From: Candidatus Syntrophosphaera thermopropionivorans
GTDB lineage: Bacteria; Cloacimonadota; Cloacimonadia; Cloacimonadales; Cloacimonadaceae
Assembly: GCF_004353895.1 (NCBI RefSeq)
Contig: NZ_SMOG01000015.1
Location: forward strand, 1-38,793
DNA: 38,793 bases
Direction: 5' to 3'
The position numbers and the translations under genes were made by a program. The notes below the pieces were generated by a model that saw only the letters and a program-made list of their open reading frames with translations, had not been told where the DNA came from and searched no databases. Shown here piece by piece: positions 27,250 to 34,916 of the stretch (the stretch's first letter is position 1; every line of letters starts with the position of its first letter).

Positions 27250-27271
27250 GACCATTCTAACTAATTTGGTC
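27250..27271. promoter_or_regulatory. Probable operator of the TetR-family regulator
   Basis: A 22-bp partial palindrome has exact outer arms GACCA (27250-27254) and TGGTC (27267-27271), with symmetric TA steps inside. It lies 68 bases before the regulator's ATG and begins just after a TTGACT (-35-like, 27240-27245). Binding there would block the promoter, fitting autorepression of the efflux operon. No binding data exist; the call rests on position and symmetry. Confidence 0.5.
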
Positions 27272-27339
27272 AGAAATTCAAATTTAGATTCAGCATCTAT
27301 ATCATATTTGATTAATAATAAAGGGATTAGGTATGTATA

Positions 27340-27987
27340 ATGAATACAGGATCAGATAAAAAAGAGCTAATACTGGATTCAGCTATTGAATTATTTAATC
27401 GTTGGGGTTATGCTAAGACCTCAGTGGATGAAATTGCTCGGGCTGCACATATAGCAAAATCTACTATTTATTATTATTTCCCGAGTAAAGAAAATCTTTT
27501 TATTGCAGCTATTGAAGAAAAAGCAGAAGAGTTTTTTAATAAATTAACCACTGCTATAGAAGCAGCAGAAAAGTTTGAAGATAAACTCTCCTGTTTTCTA
27601 AGCCTACCAATAACCTGCATCTTTCAGAATATGCCTCTTCTGGCAAATGCTATGCAACAAATTCCCCCAGATTATTTTACAAGTTTATTAATTAAAAGAA
27701 ACGAATATCGTCAAAGAATGAATAATCTTCTGGCTGAAATTATGAATTATGGGAAAAAACAAGGTATAATAAATGAAAAAATCAATTCTGAACATTTTAG
27801 CGAGATGATTAATGATTGGTTTATTATGGGAGATTACTGGAATGAAGGAGATAATAAAAACAGAATCTTGAAGCGTTTGGAAAGAGACCATGTTTTAATG
27901 GTTCAATTACTTTTATATGGCATTCTTAAACGGGATACAGCAAAACCAAGGACAAGAAAAAAAGTGAATAAAAGGAAAATCCAATGA
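27340..27987 (+). CDS. TetR/AcrR-family transcriptional regulator
   Basis: This 215-residue regulator has the classical N-terminal helix-turn-helix: ELILDSAIELFNRWGY, then TSVDEIARAAHIAKSTIYYYF (about 27-47). The C-terminal ligand-binding half is divergent, as usual. It starts the efflux operon, and its stop overlaps the TolC-like start in ATGA, so it most likely represses that operon in response to a pump substrate. A symmetric GACCA/TGGTC site upstream is its probable operator. The last 20 residues are strongly basic. Confidence 0.9.
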   Translation: MNTGSDKKELILDSAIELFNRWGYAKTSVDEIARAAHIAKSTIYYYFPSKENLFIAAIEEKAEEFFNKLTTAIEAAEKFEDKLSCFLSLPITCIFQNMPLLANAMQQIPPDYFTSLLIKRNEYRQRMNNLLAEIMNYGKKQGIINEKINSEHFSEMINDWFIMGDYWNEGDNKNRILKRLERDHVLMVQLLLYGILKRDTAKPRTRKKVNKRKIQ

Positions 27988-29363
27988 AACGCATTAGTAT
28001 TATTATAGCATTATGCTTGATAGTCTCAATGTTTTGGTCAATAAGTCTGGATGAAAGCATTTCTCTGGCAAAACAAAATAATAAAGATTTATTGTCTTCC
28101 AAAGAAGATTTACAAAAAGCTAACCAGACTTACTATCAAGTGCGTGCCAATATCTATCCTCAACTCAATGTTGTAGGTGCTTATAGTTTAAATAAGACCT
28201 ATCTTCCCGATTCTGCCATTGTTCCACCCATAGATTTAAGCTTAGGACTGGACCCTGACACTGCCAGCTCTAATGATTATTATTTAGCCAATGTAATGTC
28301 TGGTGCTCTAAATTCCTTAGTTCCCTCCTCTCCAATGGAAGAGGGTTCAATGGCTCTCTCTTTACAGATGCAACAGGTACTTTTTACGGGTGGGAAATTA
28401 AATTATAGTATTAAGACTGCTGATATTTATCGTAACATTCAGCAACTAAATTATCAATTGAAAGAACAGGATATAATACTTAAGACCACTCAAATGTTCT
28501 ATTCCTGCCTTTTAGCTGATAAATTAGTTAATGTACAGGAAGCAGCTCTGGAAACAGCAAGACATCATCTGGCTCGCGTAGAAGCTTTTGCTAATGAAGG
28601 ACTGGTCTCCGATTTTGATGTTATGCGAGCTCGTCTGGAAGTTGCTAAACTTGAGCCACAACTGATGCAAGCACAGAATTCCCGAGATCTTGCCTTGTCC
28701 GCTTTCCGTACTCAGATTGGTGTTAATGACCCCACCATTGTCCCAGAAGGGAATCTTGTTCTTCCACCCAAACTGGATATTACTCTTGATGAGGCATTAA
28801 CTCAGGGTTTGGAAAATAGAATTGAACTGACTATGGCAAAAAAGGGAACTGAAGTTGCAAATTTACAATTGAAGACTGAACAAGCTGGATATTTTCCCAA
28901 TCTTGCTCTTCAAGCAAGTGCTGCTCTTTATACTAAAGCTGATGAATATGCTATAGAAGGTGATGATTTTGGAACCAATTATAGCATAGGATTAGGCATA
29001 TCTTTCCCTCTCTTTAATGGTTTTGCCACTAAAGCAAAAGTTAATTCTGCCAAGTCCGGCTATCGGCAATCTCAATATCAAGAACAGAAATATGAAGATT
29101 TAATCCGTTTGGAAATCACCCAAAATTATCAGAAATTAAGACATGCGGAAAAAAACTATCTTGTCCAGGAAGAAAATATGAAAATGGCAGAACGTAGTTT
29201 GCAGCTTGCGCAATTGCGTTATGAAAATCAGGTTGGTATCCAATTGGAAGTTTTTGATGCTCAGACCACTCTCTCTGCTATACAATTACAATATTTTCAA
29301 TCAATATATGAGGTCATCTCTGCTACCAGAGAGCTTCAAAAATCTTTAGGTATGAATTTTTAA
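27984..29363 (+). CDS. TolC-family outer-membrane efflux protein
   Basis: This 459-residue protein has an N-terminal signal peptide (hydrophobic 4-19) followed by SLDESISLAKQNNKDLL, the standard opening of outer-membrane efflux proteins. Two internal OEP repeats with long coiled-coil helices are visible (ARVEAFANEGLVSDFDVMRAR; later LQLAQLRYENQVGIQLEVFDAQ). Trimers would form a barrel in the outer membrane plus a periplasmic tunnel. It overlaps the TetR gene by four bases and is followed by the adaptor and RND pump, so it supplies the exit duct. It supports a diderm envelope. Confidence 0.92.
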   Translation: MKRISIIIALCLIVSMFWSISLDESISLAKQNNKDLLSSKEDLQKANQTYYQVRANIYPQLNVVGAYSLNKTYLPDSAIVPPIDLSLGLDPDTASSNDYYLANVMSGALNSLVPSSPMEEGSMALSLQMQQVLFTGGKLNYSIKTADIYRNIQQLNYQLKEQDIILKTTQMFYSCLLADKLVNVQEAALETARHHLARVEAFANEGLVSDFDVMRARLEVAKLEPQLMQAQNSRDLALSAFRTQIGVNDPTIVPEGNLVLPPKLDITLDEALTQGLENRIELTMAKKGTEVANLQLKTEQAGYFPNLALQASAALYTKADEYAIEGDDFGTNYSIGLGISFPLFNGFATKAKVNSAKSGYRQSQYQEQKYEDLIRLEITQNYQKLRHAEKNYLVQEENMKMAERSLQLAQLRYENQVGIQLEVFDAQTTLSAIQLQYFQSIYEVISATRELQKSLGMNF

Positions 29364-29379
29364 AATGGAGTAAAACAAA

Positions 29380-30408
29380 ATGAAGAAACAGTATTTCTTA
29401 ATCATAATACTAAGTATTGCTCTTTTATTGACCGGTTGCGGAAGAAAGCAATCACAATTTAAGACCTTACAACAGATTCAGAAAGAACAAGGTATTCCGG
29501 TTAGAGTGAAAACTGTTGAATTGGAAACCTTCGTTCAAGAATTGAGTTATAATGCATCACTCGGTGGAAAAGAAGAATCAAACGGGCAATCTTTAGTTTC
29601 AGAAGTAGTTAGCTCTGTTAATGCTAAGATTGGTGACCGTGTTTCTGCTGGACAAATTATAGTAACTTTCCCCAGGAATACACCCACTGCTCAATATGAA
29701 CAGGCTTTGACTGCTTATAATGCTGCAAAAACTGCATATGAAAGAATGCGCAATTTGTATGCTAATGGTGCAATTTCTCGTCAGGAACTGGATAATGTTG
29801 AAACCCAATATAAAGTTGCTCAAGCTAATTTAGATGCCAGTGATAAAATGATTAATGTTCGTGCTCCTATTAGTGGTATTATCACCAATATTGCAGTTAG
29901 TCCAGGTGAACGAAGTTATCCTGGTCAAAATCTTTTCACTGTTTCATCAACTAATGGATATAAAGCAAAATTGATGGTTGCAGATAGAGATGCGATGAAA
30001 GTGAAAATTGGCACTCCTGCCACTGCCACTTGGGAAAACATTACACTAAACGGAAAGGTCAGTAATATCTCTCTCGCTTTAGACCCTTATCAAAAAGCCA
30101 TCCCCGTAGAAGTTACTTTCCCCATCAATGGACAACGTATAAGCTTCGGTTCTACTGCCCAGATAAAATTGCAAATTCTCACAAAACCTAATTGCATCGT
30201 TGTTAATCGTGAGTATGTTGTTAACGAAAATGATAAGCAATTTGTCTGGATTAATCAGAATAATCATGCTATTAAACGTGAGATAACTACAGGTTTGGAT
30301 AATCAACTTCAATTTGAAGTTGTTTCTGGTTTAGAACCCGGTGAGCAATTAATTACTGAAGGTCTTAACCTGTTAACTGAAAACGCGTTAATTCGCGTAA
30401 TTGAGTAA
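29380..30408 (+). CDS. RND efflux periplasmic adaptor, lipoprotein (HlyD/MFP family)
   Basis: This 342-residue adaptor links the RND pump to the TolC-like duct. It has a lipoprotein signal with lipobox LTGC (Cys20). A split lipoyl-like domain brackets an alpha-hairpin (about residues 105-150, heptad-rich: EQALTAYNAAKTAYERMRNLY, then SRQELDNVETQYKVAQANL). A beta-barrel domain and a membrane-proximal domain follow (NREYVVNENDKQFVWI). It is somewhat short for the family. A GGAG lies nine bases before the ATG. It starts 16 bases after the TolC-like stop and lies 10 bases before the pump gene. Confidence 0.9.
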   Translation: MKKQYFLIIILSIALLLTGCGRKQSQFKTLQQIQKEQGIPVRVKTVELETFVQELSYNASLGGKEESNGQSLVSEVVSSVNAKIGDRVSAGQIIVTFPRNTPTAQYEQALTAYNAAKTAYERMRNLYANGAISRQELDNVETQYKVAQANLDASDKMINVRAPISGIITNIAVSPGERSYPGQNLFTVSSTNGYKAKLMVADRDAMKVKIGTPATATWENITLNGKVSNISLALDPYQKAIPVEVTFPINGQRISFGSTAQIKLQILTKPNCIVVNREYVVNENDKQFVWINQNNHAIKREITTGLDNQLQFEVVSGLEPGEQLITEGLNLLTENALIRVIE

Positions 30409-30418
30409 GGAGGGATAG

Positions 30419-33400
30419 ATGTTCCTATCCGACCTTTCTGTTGATAGACCAGTCCTGGTCTCTATGGCGTTATTTGTATTCATTGTATTTGGAGTATTAG
30501 CCTATTTCTCTATGCCTTTGAATCTAATGCCAGATGTAAAAATACCCTATGTAGTCGTCCAATCAGTTTATCCTGGTGCTGGACCCAGTGAAGTTGAAAC
30601 GCAGGTGACTAAAAAGATTGAGGATGCTATAGCTACCGTAAGTCTAATAGATTATATCCAATCTTATTCGCTGGAAAATGTTAGCATTGTGATGGTTGCA
30701 TTTAAAATGCAAAAAAATGTGGATATTGCCAGTCAAGAGATAAGGGAAAAAATTGATGCTATAATTCGTGACCTTCCTTCGGACTTGCAGAAACCTATTG
30801 TCCAGAAAATGGACATAAATGCTATCCCTTTTATGGATATTATTCTATCTGGAAATCTTGATGGAAAAGCTTTATATGAACTGGCAGATACTAAGCTAAA
30901 AGACCGTTTTGGTCAGATAGAAGGTGTTGCTCAGGTTGACCTCAGTGGTGGAAATAAACGTCAAATACAGGTTCAGTTAAATGACCAAGTAGTATTTCAG
31001 AATAAAATCTCCCTGGCACAACTGATGCAAATTCTGGCTGCTCAAAATATGGATATGCCAGCAGGAAACTTTCAAAGAGGCACTCAAGAATACTCTGTTC
31101 GTTTAAAGGGTAAATTTGAAAGTCTGGATGAAATTGCTAATGCCAATATCCCCACTCCTACAGGAATAAAAAAACTTCGCGACCTGGCTAATGTTATAGA
31201 TGGTGCAGAAGATGTTCGCACCAGAGCAATCTATTTTGATGTTCCTAAAAAGGTTTTAGACCAAAATATCGTGCATATTTCTTTGACCAATGCTTCTGAT
31301 GCTAATGTGGTAACTATATCAGATGAAGTAAGAAAAAATCTCCCTGAAATAGAAGAAGACCTTCCTGCTGGTGTTAGCCTCAATATTGTTAGAGATACTT
31401 CCGATTTTATTAAATCTACCGTTAGCGATACCTTTACCAATATCTGGTTGGGAATTCTTTTCACTGGTCTGATACTTTTAATTTTCCTGCATGACTTACG
31501 TTCCACCCTAATTGTGGCACTCTCTATGCCTATATCCATCATATCTACCTTTGTATTTATGCAGATTGCTGGTTTCAGCTTCAATATGATGACTCTAATC
31601 GGTATCTCCACTTCAGTGGGTATTCTGGTTTCAAACTCAGTGGTAGTTATAGAAAACATTTTTAGACATAGAGATGAGGGTATGCCTGTTCGGGATGCTG
31701 CTAAACGAGGAGCTGCTGAAATTGCCATTGCCGTCTTAGCCAGTACCTTAACCAATGTCGTAGTCTTCTTGCCTGTAGCAACTATGGGAAGTCTGGTAGG
31801 TCAGTTCTTCCGTGAATTTGCCTACACGGTTACCATTGCTACTATATTTTCATTGATAACTTCCTTCACGGTTACTCCAATGTTGGCATCTCGTATTTTA
31901 ACGGGTAAAGAGAAAAAGAATAAATTCGGTATAGCGTTTGATAACCTCTTTGACAAATTTGAAGCTTCATATAAGAAGTTTCTGGGTACGGTGCTAAGCT
32001 CTAAAAAACACAGTCGGAATATCATCATCATATCCGTAATTTTAGTTGTAGGAAGTTTAGCCTTAATGCCTGTGATTGGACTGGAATTTATTCCAGAAAT
32101 AGACCAGGGAGAAATGTCTATAACGGTTGAATTACCCGAAGGATACAACCTTGATCAGACTGCAGATGTATTAGAAATAGTACATCAACGTTTAGCTAAT
32201 CATAAAGAAATAGAACATATAATCACTAACCTGGGCTCTTCCGGATTCGTTAATACAGGAACTAACCTGGCTTCTGCAAGAATCAAACTGGTTGATAGAG
32301 CAGATCGTAAGAAAAGTGCTAAGCAACTGGCAGAAATATTTAGTATAGAACTTGCAGATATACCCAATGCAAAAATTGTAGTCAGCGCTGGAGGTTCTGC
32401 TATGGGCCAGGGTATGGGTATGGAATTTTATCTGCAAGGTCAAGATAATGCTCGTTTGGAACAAATGAAGAATCAGATAACTGAGCTCATAAAAGATACT
32501 CCTGGACTAATGAATTTAGATACCAGTAGTAGAGGTGGTAGACCTGAATTAACTATCATTCCTAAACGAGACCAGATGTCTGCAGTTAATGCCACCGTCT
32601 ATGACCTTGCCATATCTCTTCGTGCCGCAGTTGAAGGTATGGTCTCCACAGAATATCATGAAGGAGATAATCAGTATGATATTAAGATATCTCTTGCAGA
32701 TGATGCAGTGGATACTCCGGATAAGATAAGGAATCTCACGATACTCATTAATGGACAGCCCTATCTTCTTTCTCAGTTGGCTGATATTGAAGTTAAACCA
32801 GGTGCCAGTAATATCATTCACCGGGATAGAGCAAAAACTATAGTTTTCACCGGAGAAATAGCAGAAGATGCAACTATGGGTGATGTGATGAATGCAGTTC
32901 AGGAAAAACTTCAGGGCTTTAATTTCCCCTCTGGATATAAAATTGTTTGGGGTGGTGGTGCAAAGATGCTGAATGAAACTGTGGTCGCTATGCTGCAGGC
33001 TTTTCTCCTGGCTGTTTTGCTAACTTATATGATGCTTGCTGCTATTCTGGAAAGCTTCTTACAACCACTATTTATTCTGGGAACTGTTCCATTGGCTCTA
33101 ATTGGTGTTATTCTTTCCCTTCTGATAACACATCAAACCTTCAATATAGTCTCTATGATGAGTGTGGTTATGATGGTTGGAGTTGTGGTTAATAATGCTA
33201 TCCTGCTTTTAGATTATGCTAATATGCGTAGAAAACAGGGTGCTGCACCTCATGATGCTCTAATGGAAGCAGGTGAAGCCAAACTTAAACCTATCATTAT
33301 GAGCACATTATCTATCGTTATCGGAATGTTGCCTATGGCTATTGGTATCGGAGCTGCAGGAAGAGAGCTTAGAAAACCTATGGGTATTGTCACCATCGGT

Positions 33401-33526
33401 GGACTTTTAGTAGCAACCTTTATGACATTGGTGATTATCCCTGCTTTTTATTATCTGGTTATTCAGAAAGAAAACAATAGAAAAAATGGGAAAAAGAATC
33501 AGGTTCCACAAATAGAAAATCAATAA
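30419..33526 (+). CDS. RND-family efflux pump permease (AcrB/HAE-like) without the canonical proton-relay residues
   Basis: This inner-membrane pump has 1035 residues and the twofold layout of AcrB: 12 membrane segments with two large periplasmic loops (about 35-335 and 560-855). The opening FLSDLSVDRPVLVSMALFVF and the GxxPxSxxS-type segments in TM regions are typical. In AcrB, TM4 carries Asp407-Asp408 and TM10 carries Lys940. Here the aligned residues are Ser405-Asn406 (GILVSNSVVVIEN) and Asn925 (GVVVNNAILLLDY). The coding sequence at 31631-31636 and 33191-33193 confirms this. The pump is otherwise intact, so coupling may differ (for example sodium or other residues), though this is inference. 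AAGGAGGG precedes the ATG. The substrate is unknown. Confidence 0.93.
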   Translation: MFLSDLSVDRPVLVSMALFVFIVFGVLAYFSMPLNLMPDVKIPYVVVQSVYPGAGPSEVETQVTKKIEDAIATVSLIDYIQSYSLENVSIVMVAFKMQKNVDIASQEIREKIDAIIRDLPSDLQKPIVQKMDINAIPFMDIILSGNLDGKALYELADTKLKDRFGQIEGVAQVDLSGGNKRQIQVQLNDQVVFQNKISLAQLMQILAAQNMDMPAGNFQRGTQEYSVRLKGKFESLDEIANANIPTPTGIKKLRDLANVIDGAEDVRTRAIYFDVPKKVLDQNIVHISLTNASDANVVTISDEVRKNLPEIEEDLPAGVSLNIVRDTSDFIKSTVSDTFTNIWLGILFTGLILLIFLHDLRSTLIVALSMPISIISTFVFMQIAGFSFNMMTLIGISTSVGILVSNSVVVIENIFRHRDEGMPVRDAAKRGAAEIAIAVLASTLTNVVVFLPVATMGSLVGQFFREFAYTVTIATIFSLITSFTVTPMLASRILTGKEKKNKFGIAFDNLFDKFEASYKKFLGTVLSSKKHSRNIIIISVILVVGSLALMPVIGLEFIPEIDQGEMSITVELPEGYNLDQTADVLEIVHQRLANHKEIEHIITNLGSSGFVNTGTNLASARIKLVDRADRKKSAKQLAEIFSIELADIPNAKIVVSAGGSAMGQGMGMEFYLQGQDNARLEQMKNQITELIKDTPGLMNLDTSSRGGRPELTIIPKRDQMSAVNATVYDLAISLRAAVEGMVSTEYHEGDNQYDIKISLADDAVDTPDKIRNLTILINGQPYLLSQLADIEVKPGASNIIHRDRAKTIVFTGEIAEDATMGDVMNAVQEKLQGFNFPSGYKIVWGGGAKMLNETVVAMLQAFLLAVLLTYMMLAAILESFLQPLFILGTVPLALIGVILSLLITHQTFNIVSMMSVVMMVGVVVNNAILLLDYANMRRKQGAAPHDALMEAGEAKLKPIIMSTLSIVIGMLPMAIGIGAAGRELRKPMGIVTIGGLLVATFMTLVIIPAFYYLVIQKENNRKNGKKNQVPQIENQ

Positions 33527-33535
33527 AATAAATCT

Positions 33536-33577
33536 ACTCAGGAAGCTGAGAGTTATATTATTTTCAGCTTCCTGAGT
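33536..33577 (+). terminator. Hairpin after the RND pump gene
   Basis: A 14-bp perfect inverted repeat (ACTCAGGAAGCTGA at 33536-33549, complement at 33564-33577) has a 14-base loop. It starts ten bases after the pump stop codon. The downstream tract is only moderately T-rich (GCTTTCCCTT), so termination strength is uncertain. Confidence 0.7.
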
Positions 33578-33650
33578 GCTTTCCCTTGACAATTATTCAA
33601 TATCAATAAATTTATTTCAAATAATAAACTTCCAGATAAAGGAGACTCTT

Positions 33651-34121
33651 ATGAAAAAAACTTTTCTACTTATGACTCTCTTAATGCTAACATCTTTAAT
33701 CCTGGCAGTTCCCGTAGCAACTCATCAAAAACAGTTAGATATGGGTGCAGACCTCTTCAATACTCATTTTCCCATTTATGTAGGATTGGACTATGGGTTG
33801 AATGAAAATTCTACCGTTGGTGGAGGTTTATCCACAGCATTCTATGATCACGGTAACAAGTTTGATATCTATGGAAACTGGAATTACCATTTTGTTAATC
33901 TTCTTTCTATGCCACACAATACTGACCTCTATGCTGGACTTAGTCTGTGCTTAGACGCTTGGCTTGGTCATGAAGGACATGAAGATGACCATAAGTCAAT
34001 GCTTATTTTAACTGGTCAAATTGGGGGTCGTTATTATTTTAACAACAATTTAGGAATTCATTTGGAGATTGGAGGATGTCCTACTTCCAATGCTACATTT
34101 GGCATTTCTTACAAGTTTTAG
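33651..34121 (+). CDS. Small exported protein, probably outer-membrane beta-barrel
   Basis: With the start at ATG 33651 the protein has 156 residues. AAAGGAG sits six bases upstream and a clean signal peptide (MKKTFLLMTLLM onward, cut near Ala19) appears immediately. A longer frame starting at 33576 would bury that signal and overlap a TTGACA. The mature part alternates short hydrophobic strands (PIYVGLDYG, FDIYGNWNYHF, DLYAGLSLCLDAW, IGGRYYF, LGIHLEIGG) and ends in Phe, as small outer-membrane barrels do. A loop at 107-114 is rich in His and acids (His107, His110, His114, Glu108, Glu111, Asp112, Asp113) and could bind metal. I do not recognise a named family. It has its own TTGACA upstream at 33586-33591. 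Confidence 0.7.
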   Translation: MKKTFLLMTLLMLTSLILAVPVATHQKQLDMGADLFNTHFPIYVGLDYGLNENSTVGGGLSTAFYDHGNKFDIYGNWNYHFVNLLSMPHNTDLYAGLSLCLDAWLGHEGHEDDHKSMLILTGQIGGRYYFNNNLGIHLEIGGCPTSNATFGISYKF

Positions 34122-34206
34122 GAGCAAATGAGAAGCTAAAAAGTTAATTTGGCTTTTACCTGGTTAGCATTAAAATGTTAGTAAATACCTATAAAAGGAA
34201 TATACA

Positions 34207-34437
34207 ATGATAGAAAGAGAAAAAATTGAAGAGATACTAAATCGTGTCAGACCATCAATTCAAGCTGATGGTGGTGATGTAGAATTGGTCAATATCCGTG
34301 AAGATAATGTCATTGAATTGCGTCTTAAAGGTGCTTGCAATGGATGTCCAATGGCTACATTGACTTTAAAAGCGGGCATTGAACGCATAATTAAAGAAGA
34401 AATCCCGGAAGTTGCTGAAGTTATAGCAGTAGCTTGA
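34207..34437 (+). CDS. NifU-like C-terminal domain protein (Fe-S cluster carrier)
   Basis: This 76-residue protein is a free-standing NifU C-terminal (Nfu) domain. It has the RPSIQADGGDVELV opening and the CNGCPMA motif (Cys44, Cys47) that binds a [4Fe-4S] cluster at a dimer interface. Such proteins pass Fe-S clusters to client enzymes, which fits an organism with multi-cluster oxidoreductases such as that at 389-2458. AAAAGGAA precedes the ATG with normal spacing. A strong terminator follows. Confidence 0.92.
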   Translation: MIEREKIEEILNRVRPSIQADGGDVELVNIREDNVIELRLKGACNGCPMATLTLKAGIERIIKEEIPEVAEVIAVA

Positions 34438-34472
34438 AAGATAAGAGTTATTAACTCAGTACTATTAAAAAG

Positions 34473-34506
34473 TAGAAGGTTAAATTTATTAACCTTCTAT
34501 TTTTTT
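34473..34506 (+). terminator. Rho-independent terminator after the NifU-like gene
   Basis: An 11-bp perfect stem (TAGAAGGTTAA at 34473-34483, complement at 34489-34499) encloses the loop ATTTA and is followed directly by a run of seven T at 34500-34506. It lies 36 bases past the stop. The A-rich left flank may let it also act for the convergent DUF3467 transcript. Confidence 0.9.
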
Positions 34507-34606
34507 ATCTACTCATAATCTTAAAGGGAAAATATACTACTATTTTAACCAACTATTCTAAGAATAAATTTTGATTGCAATTTAAGGATAAGTTCAGTTT
34601 ACTAAC

Positions 34607-34906
34607 TTATGCCTTAAATCCTATTGGTTTGTTTTCAGGAACACCCTGAACTTTGATTTCTCCATATTGACTTTCAAAGCTTTCAATATTCTTTTGCAGA
34701 AGATTCAGGAATTGTTTGGCATGTTGAGGAGTGCATATAACTCTGCTATAAATACGCGCATCTGGTAGTCCAGGAAGTATACGACCAAAGTCCATAATAA
34801 ATTCTGATGCAGAATTGGTTATTACAAAGAAATTGGCATAAGTTCCTTCACCAACATTTTCATCAATTTTAATATTAATCTGATTAGGTGGTTGAGGTTT
34901 ATTCAT
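34607..34906 (-). CDS. DUF3467 domain protein
   Basis: This 99-residue protein matches DUF3467: an INIKIDENVGEGTYANFFVIT opening with the conserved Y-x-N, a DFGRILPG-type segment, and a CTPQHAKQFLNLLQKNI helix before the end. The family is small and cytosolic with no established function. AAGGAG lies six bases before the ATG and overlaps the last codons of the nuclease-helicase gene, which ends ten bases upstream, so the two are probably co-expressed. Confidence 0.85.
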   Translation of the reverse strand: MNKPQPPNQINIKIDENVGEGTYANFFVITNSASEFIMDFGRILPGLPDARIYSRVICTPQHAKQFLNLLQKNIESFESQYGEIKVQGVPENKPIGFKA

Positions 34907-34916
34907 TTTTTTCTCC

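Larger units (their letters stand above)
26871..27339. other. Intergenic spacer before the efflux operon
   Basis: No gene is visible in these 469 bases. The first half contains a pyrimidine-rich then purine-rich stretch with the inverted repeat described at 26979-27024. The second half is AT-rich, with a loose inverted repeat TTTCACC (27178-27184) / GGTGAAA (27216-27222), and ends with a TTGACT (27240-27245) overlapping the proposed TetR operator. I compared it by eye with SRP RNA, tmRNA and tRNA features and saw none. Confidence 0.65.

Noticed and set aside
31231-31755. Antisense open frame of 174 codons opposite the RND pump gene
   Set aside because: It lies wholly inside a strongly conserved gene, shows no family features and has a low-complexity basic composition, as expected for a shadow frame.
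33576-33650. Longer N-terminus of the small barrel-like protein
   Set aside because: The ATG at 33651 has AAAGGAG at ideal spacing and an immediate signal peptide; the upstream part overlaps a hairpin and a TTGACA.
33828-33836. Perfect DnaA-box sequence TTATCCACA, possible origin
   Set aside because: It is a single box inside a coding region, with no cluster and no dnaA, dnaN or similar gene nearby.
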